In this document: in pieces, positions 59,201 to 64,000 of the stretch
How positions within the stretch are numbered: position 1 is the first letter of the stretch
How the letters are laid out: each line of letters starts with the position of its first letter
Assembly (NCBI GenBank): GCA_017453205.1
Contig: JAFTKO010000012.1
Location: forward strand, 1 to 64,000
Direction: 5' to 3'
Source of the DNA: Clostridia bacterium
GTDB lineage: Bacteria; Bacillota; Clostridia; Oscillospirales; CAG-272
Length of the DNA: 64,000 nt
Translations under genes and position numbers: made by a program
Notes under the pieces: model-generated
The model's input: the letters and a program-made list of their open reading frames with translations, nothing else
Database searches by the model: none
Told to the model about the DNA's origin: nothing

Positions 59201-60841
59201 AATGTTCAAAGCGCATATGAGAGCGGCATGTCGCAAATGAGAGCTGTTCCCGTCACGTATTTGGTTTACGGTGACATGGAGCTGACCGCAAAAGACGGAC
59301 TCGATCAAGGAACCACGCTTTATCAGGATCGCAACAGCAACATTGCCGATTTGACCAATGCGGTGGATACCGCTATCCAAACAGGAAAATTTGCTTATGG
59401 CGGCAGTGCGATGACACAAGCACAGGTTGCCGAGGCGCTCAAGTCTCTTGACGTGATGGCGGCATATCAAATGCGTCTGACCGATGCCCAAAATGTGACC
59501 GTAACGCCCGACGGTAAGTTTGTTATTCGTTTGCTCCTGCCCAATGAGCTGCGCAATGTGAGCGGCTTGCAGGTTGCTTACTACAATGAAAAGACCGGTG
59601 AGCTTGAGGTGTTGGACACCGAAAAGGACGGCAACTGTGTGGTATTCTATGCTTCTCACATTGACGATTTTGTGATCCTCGGCGATCCCACTATGAATTT
59701 GACCGGATTTATTGTGGCGCTTGGATTGATCCTTGCTTGCCAGTTGATCGGTATCATTTTGCTGTTGGCGCGCCGTGCAAAATATGCAAAGAGCGTTCGC
59801 CGTTACAGCTTGGCATTGCCCGCACTGCTGACCATTCGCTTCCTGCCCGATAACGGCATGACGATTTTGTTTGTACTGGGCGGATTGGTCGTGTTGTTCC
59901 AAATCGTCCTAATGTATCTCTTGCTTTCCTCTGAGGTGGTCTATCACCAAAAGCATAAGCGCCGCAACGAGAACAAGCAGGCGCCCGCCGAGGATGTTCC
60001 CGCGATGGCGGAACAGCTTGAGGAGAGCTATAACGAGTCCTCTTACGGCGAAACGACTGTCGTGCTGACCGCTTTGCCCGAGGAACACGCGGAGGAAGAG
60101 GCGGATGAGGAGCTCGAGGATACAGAGGATGACACGGATAGTGACCGTGCACTTTCCGAAGAGGACGCTGTCGAGCAGACCGAAGAGGATATGGAAATGT
60201 CCGATGAGGTGTATGAAGAAGCGGTAGCCGAGGATGCTGAGGCTTATGACGATTTCATCGAGCCTGCCGCAAATCCGCGCTATTCTTTGCCCGACGAGGC
60301 ATTTGAAGGCTATGCCGTCAACGATGAGTTGACCGAGGAAGAGCTCCCCGCCGACGAAGAATATGCCGCCGACGAGACTTACACCGAGGACACCTCCGAT
60401 GAAGTCGAGACAACCGCATGGGACTATGATGACGAAGCCACAGCCGAGACCGAAGAGGGCTCCGAGTGGCAAGAGGAGTCTGCCGAATGGCAATATGACG
60501 AAAGCCCCGAAGACATCGAGGATGGTTCGACACAGGCGTTTGACACCGAGACTTACGACACCGAAGCATATGCTGAGAACGGGGAGTATATACAAACCGA
60601 GGAGGTCTATTCCGAGGACGGTGAGTACGCCGAGACCGAGGAAGTCTATGCCGAGGATGGTGCATATTCCGAAGCGGAGGACGTTGAAGCATATGCCGAA
60701 GCCGATGTCTACGACGAGAATTCCGAGTATGATGAAAATGCGGTATACGATGAAAATGCCGTATATGACGAGACCGAGGAAATTCCAGCCGACACCGACG
60801 AGGACGAAGAGCCCAAACCATATGACGGTTACGAAGAATAA
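56246..60841 (+). CDS. Giant surface protein with InlB-type repeats and acidic Tyr-rich tail
   Basis: A 1531-residue protein. A signal peptide (about 1-30) leads into Listeria-Bacteroides (Flg_new/InlB B-repeat) units of the GYxFxGW type near 150-180, 345-375, 440-475 and 530-570. A helical coiled region follows (about 870-1000). Two membrane helices lie at about 1151-1175 and 1190-1230, then a 290-residue cytoplasmic tail dominated by Glu, Asp, Tyr and Ala with short repeats (YAEDG and YDENAV types). A large extracellular repeat domain joined to a long acidic cytoplasmic tail is unusual for InlB-type proteins, which normally end in a sorting signal; no LPXTG is seen. AAGGAGG precedes the ATG. 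It forms an operon with the L15-domain protein. Confidence 0.85.
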   Translation: MLKKIYQKLALAAVLLLTVAAMLGTVIQAASTDVYVVTIDYKTSECTVTVTVDGKVLSANDGTAGEYHIPKNHATVSIQIIPKIGYEVSALTDRETNKALVSSNTDGDTYEPILTKDMNYYVTGTAKNYTIKEIAAAGMTHTEVFGTMEYQYDSEETVSLPIPTLEGYNFTGWKIYDNADVSFQLSTITGNAVIFPTSSYPTVGDVLFAEPMWVGTPQPVTRLDLEYGSTIPVNYGNNGVVYTTTWQEPNGTTGITGLDGNDTDADLNKAGTVKATFDEEGYKMYVGYEPFAKYASNSEYYSQLAKVKTDADANKIYRYYTPITYILTYEGIGDTSAYPKTHVYNTETSFEKLQPEKVGYIFAGWKVYIVKNDERVDVTSQINSEVTVIKNLKLEAREMCLAEGNTANEIILEANWTPETYGITYDWACTDTVEFDTDKYGEIVYDSVLEITELPVRVGYNFEGWTLTTADDKTETISVEDGKTVIYGKYASDITLTAVWSPKKFAVTLDGNGADSTDHTASIEATFDAALTLPTDFKAPSRVGHTFLGYSLDKDGTTLYIKADINEDGSVTLTSLVDQWKIDEDTTLYAQWSVNSYKVTVDIDTENTTVTIIDADENGRYDYGEEITIRIEVLNKYKLVKWEGAAVDHTTTYEYKFTLGPEDRTLTGVVLPAETVPAFVIDYIKEVITTDTGVIRDGHYLITCDGEQSLDVVVNKGMISVNGANPKSTLSIPEAYFGKNLKILVYGVDGNTANSDVISLTVEARPAMPEMNTATAEIKHVYQYEETQIVIEMTDLSALSQYEFACSENADSTGLTWWSVANADERYFVVSEDGKVMFVNLKPGASYYVFVRVKAVEDDHAHGVEFRTDIDTHSDNTLEAKKNAMLDLITDTDGEMVKALIDQAIKDANELVSPSPDFYNNLEAIYNRVLAGIEFARTQDARIAELKALQDSLIASGEFSNDNVNLINNICEAAVQTVKNATAVENVQSAYESGMSQMRAVPVTYLVYGDMELTAKDGLDQGTTLYQDRNSNIADLTNAVDTAIQTGKFAYGGSAMTQAQVAEALKSLDVMAAYQMRLTDAQNVTVTPDGKFVIRLLLPNELRNVSGLQVAYYNEKTGELEVLDTEKDGNCVVFYASHIDDFVILGDPTMNLTGFIVALGLILACQLIGIILLLARRAKYAKSVRRYSLALPALLTIRFLPDNGMTILFVLGGLVVLFQIVLMYLLLSSEVVYHQKHKRRNENKQAPAEDVPAMAEQLEESYNESSYGETTVVLTALPEEHAEEEADEELEDTEDDTDSDRALSEEDAVEQTEEDMEMSDEVYEEAVAEDAEAYDDFIEPAANPRYSLPDEAFEGYAVNDELTEEELPADEEYAADETYTEDTSDEVETTAWDYDDEATAETEEGSEWQEESAEWQYDESPEDIEDGSTQAFDTETYDTEAYAENGEYIQTEEVYSEDGEYAETEEVYAEDGAYSEAEDVEAYAEADVYDENSEYDENAVYDENAVYDETEEIPADTDEDEEPKPYDGYEE

Positions 60842-60858
60842 CTGTGAATATTAAATTT

Positions 60859-61173
60859 AGGGGGAAGAAAAGCTTCATGTAAGAGCTTTTCTTCCCCCTT
60901 GAGATTGTAGAAAACTAACGAGTTTCGTCAGTTTGCTGAAAGTTTTGGTCGAGCTTTTTCAAAAGCTCGCGCAGTGGAGGGCGCGGAGCCCTCCTCGCGC
61001 TCCGCAGAGCGCGAAATCACTTCTTCGGCGCTTTCTTTTTGCAAGCTTTTTCTTTGCGCCTATATGGTCAAAGAAAAAGCGACTAAAGGCTTTGTGCAAT
61101 TTGACATTTTTGTACCTTTGGTCTACACTCTGAGGGGGAAGAAAAGCTCTTACATGAAGCTTTTCTTCCCCCT
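60859..61173. repeat. Perfect 41 bp inverted repeats bounding the four-hairpin repeat
   Basis: 60859-60899 and 61133-61173 are exact reverse complements over 41 bases, and each also folds on itself (GGGGGAAGAAAAGCT with its complement). They enclose copy B of the four-hairpin repeat, giving a 315-base unit built like a miniature inverted-repeat element. They could instead be matched terminators of the converging genes. No target-site duplication was recognised. Confidence 0.85.
60939..61106. repeat. Four-hairpin dispersed repeat, copy B
   Basis: The second copy of the 168-base unit seen at 42058-42225, in the same orientation. H1 is 60950-60969 and H4 is 61045-61080. The 47 bases at 60971-61017, spanning H2 and H3, are identical to copy A. 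In H1 three base pairs differ from copy A and all three are compensated; H4 likewise has three compensated pairs. It lies between the converging surface-protein and hemolysin III genes and encodes no credible protein. Confidence 0.85.
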
Positions 61174-61204
61174 AAAAATATGATCATGTTACATAAAAAT
61201 ATTA

Positions 61205-61876
61205 TCAGATCACATAAAAGAAAATGCAGATGAATTGCATGATACTGCCTGCTACCACGAACAGGTGAAAGACCGAGTGCATGTAGCGGTGCTTTTTGCC
61301 AATGCCATAGAGTACGGCTCCCACGGTGTAGGAAATACCGCCGGCAAGGCACCAAAGCAGTCCGGGGAGCGGGATCGCCTCTATGGCGGTCTTTGCCGCA
61401 AGCAGAATGCTCCAACCCATGCCGATATAACAGATCATCGAAAGCTTGGAATATTTTTTCAGATCGATCGCTGTCAGCGTTGCTGCCATTGCCGCAAGTC
61501 CCCAAACGATGCCAAAGAGTACCCACGCCCAAGCGGGGGAGACGGGGCGGATTGAACAAAAGAGAATGGGAGTATAGGTACCGCCGATGAGGAAGTAAAT
61601 GGTGCAATGGTCAATGACTTGCATCACCTTTTTGCCCATGCCGGGGCGGAGCCCATGGTAGATACTGGACGCAGTATAGAGCAGAATAAGCGATGCACCG
61701 TAGATCGCACTTCCCACCACGCCCCAAGCGTTGTGATGCAGTGCCGAAAAAACAACGCACAGTACCAGTGCCACGACGCCGAGCCCGCCGCCCACAATGT
61801 GTGAGATCATGTTCATGCGTTCCTCGGCGGTGGTGTAGGTCGGCAAAATGCGGTCGGCTAATTTGGTTCTTTTCAT
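61205..61876 (-). CDS. Hemolysin III family membrane protein (PAQR-like)
   Basis: A 223-residue protein with seven membrane helices. Family motifs are present: EERMNMISHIVGGGLGV near the start, SSIYHGLRPG with a metal-site His, VIDHCTIYFLIGGTYTP, and the final HSVFHLFVV. Bacterial members are often named hemolysin III, but the role is uncertain; the fold is that of PAQR hydrolase-like receptors. GATAAGGAGC precedes the ATG. Confidence 0.93.
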   Translation of the reverse strand: MKRTKLADRILPTYTTAEERMNMISHIVGGGLGVVALVLCVVFSALHHNAWGVVGSAIYGASLILLYTASSIYHGLRPGMGKKVMQVIDHCTIYFLIGGTYTPILFCSIRPVSPAWAWVLFGIVWGLAAMAATLTAIDLKKYSKLSMICYIGMGWSILLAAKTAIEAIPLPGLLWCLAGGISYTVGAVLYGIGKKHRYMHSVFHLFVVAGSIMQFICIFFYVI

Positions 61877-61920
61877 ATTCAGCTCCTTATCAAAAAACGC
61901 AAGATGTGGTTTGTAATACT

Positions 61921-61949
61921 ATATTATCACATTTTTATTATTATGTCAA
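61921..61949 (-). promoter_or_regulatory. Promoter of the hemolysin III gene
   Basis: Minus strand -35 TTGACA (61944-61949), 17 bp spacer, -10 TAATAT (61921-61926). Confidence 0.82.
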
Positions 61950-62059
61950 TAGGAGACGGAAAATATTCACAACATATTAAAAAACTTTTGAAAAGCGTAA
62001 GACTTTTTACGATTGGTTTTCTACGATTTCTAAAAATGAGATGATTGTGCAGAATTTAA

Positions 62060-62088
62060 AAACCGCCCCACTTTGCGTGGAGCGGCTT
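62060..62088 (-). terminator. Terminator of the truncated surface-protein gene
   Basis: AACCGCCCCAC pairs with GTGGAGCGGCTT (one mismatch) across a short loop, with a T-run on the minus strand. Confidence 0.8.
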
Positions 62089-62101
62089 AATTATTCAAAA
62101 A

Positions 62102-64000
62102 TTATTCCCAAATGGTAGGAACACCATCAACATAGTGCCAATAGTTACCGTTTTCTGCCGGTTGAGTTTCGGAATAAAAATACACTGTTGCTCTTTTCAA
62201 TATAGAGCTTTCTTCACTGATACTAATGGCTGACCATTCTATTTCTTCACCTGTGTAATATACTTCTTTTATTTCATTGCAAAGATAAAAGGTTTGTTGC
62301 AGAACCGAGATAATGCTAACAGGCAGAACTATTTTTTCCAGTTTACTACAGCCGCGAAATGAGTTGTATATGCTTTCAACAGTATCTGGAATAATTATCT
62401 CTGTTATATTCATTTCATAAAAGGCATACCACCCTGTGTTTATAAGTCCTTTAGGAAGGTCAATTTGTTTAACAGATGTACAGTAATAAAAGGCATAGTT
62501 CCCTATATACTTAGTGTTTGGGGAAAGGATGATTTCTTCAAGATTATCACAATTATAGCAAATATAGTTAGGAATTTTCGTTAAATTTTCGCCAAACACA
62601 ATTTTTTTGATTCCTTCATTTTTTATAAATGTTCCACCCTCGGGAGGAGCATATGAAGAATCATAATATACAGTCGTAAGAGATTCACAACCTAAAAATA
62701 TTTGGGAGCCTATGTGTGTTACATTGGCAGGGATTCTTATTTCTGTAATGCCAACACACTTATAAAAAGCTTTGTTTGCAATATCTGTTACTGTTTTGGA
62801 AATATATATGTTCTTTATATGAGCAAGGTTTTCAAAAACTTTTTCTCCGATCGCGGTTACTTTGTATCCGTCGATATATGCTGGGATGTAGATATCTTCA
62901 TCTTCACAGGTTCCTATTCCTATTATCGTACAAGTTGTGGCATCATCATTTACTTTGTACGCAAGTCCGGTAGATCCTATCGCATCTGTATATGAATCAA
63001 TATAGTTGTCACCACAAACCGTACAAATATGTGTAGTATATCCGTCCTCTGTTTTGGTCGGTTCGGTTATAACGCTTTCGTACTTATGCAAAGAGTCATA
63101 ATCATATGTATATGTACCACTCGACACATCGTAATAGCAAGAGAAGCCATACCCCGTTGTTGTATCTATATTTATAAAAATTGTGTGATACAAACCGGAC
63201 ATCAAATATACTGTTTGAGTTGTACTCCAACTTCCATCATAACTTACATAGGTCTCAGGATAAATACTTGATATGTTTGACCCATATATGTCATGAACCA
63301 CAACAACTGCGTTAGCATCAAGGTGCTCACTACCACAGCCTATGATATTAACTGTTAACGAATATATGTAGCAGTACCCTCCATTAACATATGCACTTCC
63401 AATGGAGGTAAGCGATATGGAACAAGACATGTTATCCCAACTTGTAGTTTTGCTATATGTACATTTTTTGCACTTGTATTCATCGTATCCATTTTCCAAA
63501 CAAGTGGTAGGGCAAGATGTGATATAAATTGAATGTCCGGTAGCAACGATGGTATCTGTCTTAATAGTTGCCGAGCATACGGAGCAGACTTGGTGCTTAC
63601 TTCCGTCCTCGGTACAGTTAGCTTCTTTGTCGGTAATCCACTCGCCGTCGGTGTGGCTGGCAGGAATGTTATTTTGTGCTATGAGAGTTTCGGAACACCG
63701 AGAGCAATGCTTGCCCTCGGTTTTACCATCTGTGGTACAGGTAGCCGCTACGGCATTGTCGATAACCTCAACGTGACCAAGAGCACCAATTTTCTGCGTT
63801 TCCTTTTCACCGCAAGAACAAGAGCGTTCTTTTTCGCCCTCATCGATGCAAGTTGCGTCCTTGACAGTTTCCCATTCACCAAAAGTGTGAATATGGGTAT
63901 TAGGTTCTTTTGTTTCATCCGTTGTGTGCTCTCCGTCAGTATCGGATGGTTGCTGTGTAGATTGCTCATTGCCGATAGATGGCTGATCTGTTCCGTTATC
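62102..64000 (-). CDS. Surface protein with Cys-repeat and BspA-like LRR domains, 5' end outside window
   Basis: The frame is open from the right edge, so the start is missing; 632 residues are visible. The first part is a Thr/Ser/Asp-rich linker. At least four Cys-pair repeats follow, with the pattern ATC...G...C.xC...GH (for example [21 protein letters not shown]), common between domains of clostridial cell-surface proteins. A beta-rich segment comes next, then BspA-type LRR_5 repeats to the end ([20 protein letters not shown] and similar). It is probably extracellular and adhesive. The coding sequence is AT-richer than its neighbours, which may hint at transfer or relaxed codon use. Confidence 0.85.
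   Translation of the reverse strand, partial: DNGTDQPSIGNEQSTQQPSDTDGEHTTDETKEPNTHIHTFGEWETVKDATCIDEGEKERSCSCGEKETQKIGALGHVEVIDNAVAATCTTDGKTEGKHCSRCSETLIAQNNIPASHTDGEWITDKEANCTEDGSKHQVCSVCSATIKTDTIVATGHSIYITSCPTTCLENGYDEYKCKKCTYSKTTSWDNMSCSISLTSIGSAYVNGGYCYIYSLTVNIIGCGSEHLDANAVVVVHDIYGSNISSIYPETYVSYDGSWSTTQTVYLMSGLYHTIFINIDTTTGYGFSCYYDVSSGTYTYDYDSLHKYESVITEPTKTEDGYTTHICTVCGDNYIDSYTDAIGSTGLAYKVNDDATTCTIIGIGTCEDEDIYIPAYIDGYKVTAIGEKVFENLAHIKNIYISKTVTDIANKAFYKCVGITEIRIPANVTHIGSQIFLGCESLTTVYYDSSYAPPEGGTFIKNEGIKKIVFGENLTKIPNYICYNCDNLEEIILSPNTKYIGNYAFYYCTSVKQIDLPKGLINTGWYAFYEMNITEIIIPDTVESIYNSFRGCSKLEKIVLPVSIISVLQQTFYLCNEIKEVYYTGEEIEWSAISISEESSILKRATVYFYSETQPAENGNYWHYVDGVPTIWE

Overview
The window looks like chromosomal DNA from an anaerobic, fermentative Firmicute of class Clostridia, probably an uncultured Oscillospirales- or Christensenellales-like gut organism. 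The class call rests on a perfect CIRCE element before groESL, AdhE under a Rex-like operator, two [FeFe] hydrogenases, the NfnAB transhydrogenase pair, NADP-type glutamate dehydrogenase, a CpsB/C/D-type kinase module, InlB-type and BspA-type surface repeats, and strong GGAGG ribosome binding sites. The order is inference. About 25 promoters have near-consensus -35/-10 boxes, almost all with a 17 bp spacer, so the gene starts and operons are well anchored. There is one tRNA, no rRNA, no CRISPR array, and no transposase, integrase or phage gene.

Layout. 1-1.4 kb: 3' part of an SGNH esterase, a short repeat cluster, tRNA-Ala. 1.5-6.1 kb: tyrS and a HAD phosphatase, then a tyrosine phosphatase, chain-length protein and tyrosine kinase module without sugar-assembly genes. 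6.2-7.9 kb: a membrane-bound XRE regulator and a LysR regulator. 8.3-16.8 kb: adhE with a Rex-like operator, a small-molecule kinase, then two thioredoxin-fold ferredoxins, a PAS-containing sensory [FeFe] hydrogenase, a SpoIIE-type phosphatase and a group B-like [FeFe] hydrogenase, all on one strand up to one terminator. 16.8-25.3 kb: mostly minus-strand housekeeping and transport (GH2 beta-galactosidase, cold-shock protein, GAPDH, SNF transporter, LRR protein), with manA on plus. 25.5-31.6 kb: dusB, rpsU, a three-gene flavoprotein operon resembling anaerobic glycerol-3-phosphate dehydrogenase, and a GMP synthetase lacking its glutaminase domain. 31.7-45.9 kb: lipoprotein, MATE exporter, CBM9-like protein, F420 ligase-like protein, XRE/SHOCT pair, AGCS symporter, groESL, an unknown protein, nfnAB. 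46-53 kb: ECF sigma/anti-sigma pair, gdhA, lipid kinase, glpK and two unknown proteins. 53.3-60.8 kb: two large cell-surface genes. 61.2-64 kb: hemolysin III and a truncated cysteine-repeat/LRR surface protein.

How it fits together. AdhE, GAPDH, Nfn, GDH and the hydrogenases form a redox-balancing core: sugar oxidation makes NADH and reduced ferredoxin, which are disposed of as ethanol or H2 or converted to NADPH for glutamate synthesis. The HydS-like sensor with its phosphatase may report H2 or redox state. GlpK and the flavoprotein operon would allow glycerol use.

The best candidates for something undescribed are: (1) a 168 bp four-hairpin repeat present twice (42058-42225 and 60939-61106) whose stems differ by compensating base changes; (2) the two-gene envelope operon at 53361-60841, joining an L15-like domain on an acidic membrane protein to a giant InlB-repeat protein with a Glu/Tyr-rich tail; (3) the hydrogenase-sensor module downstream of adhE.
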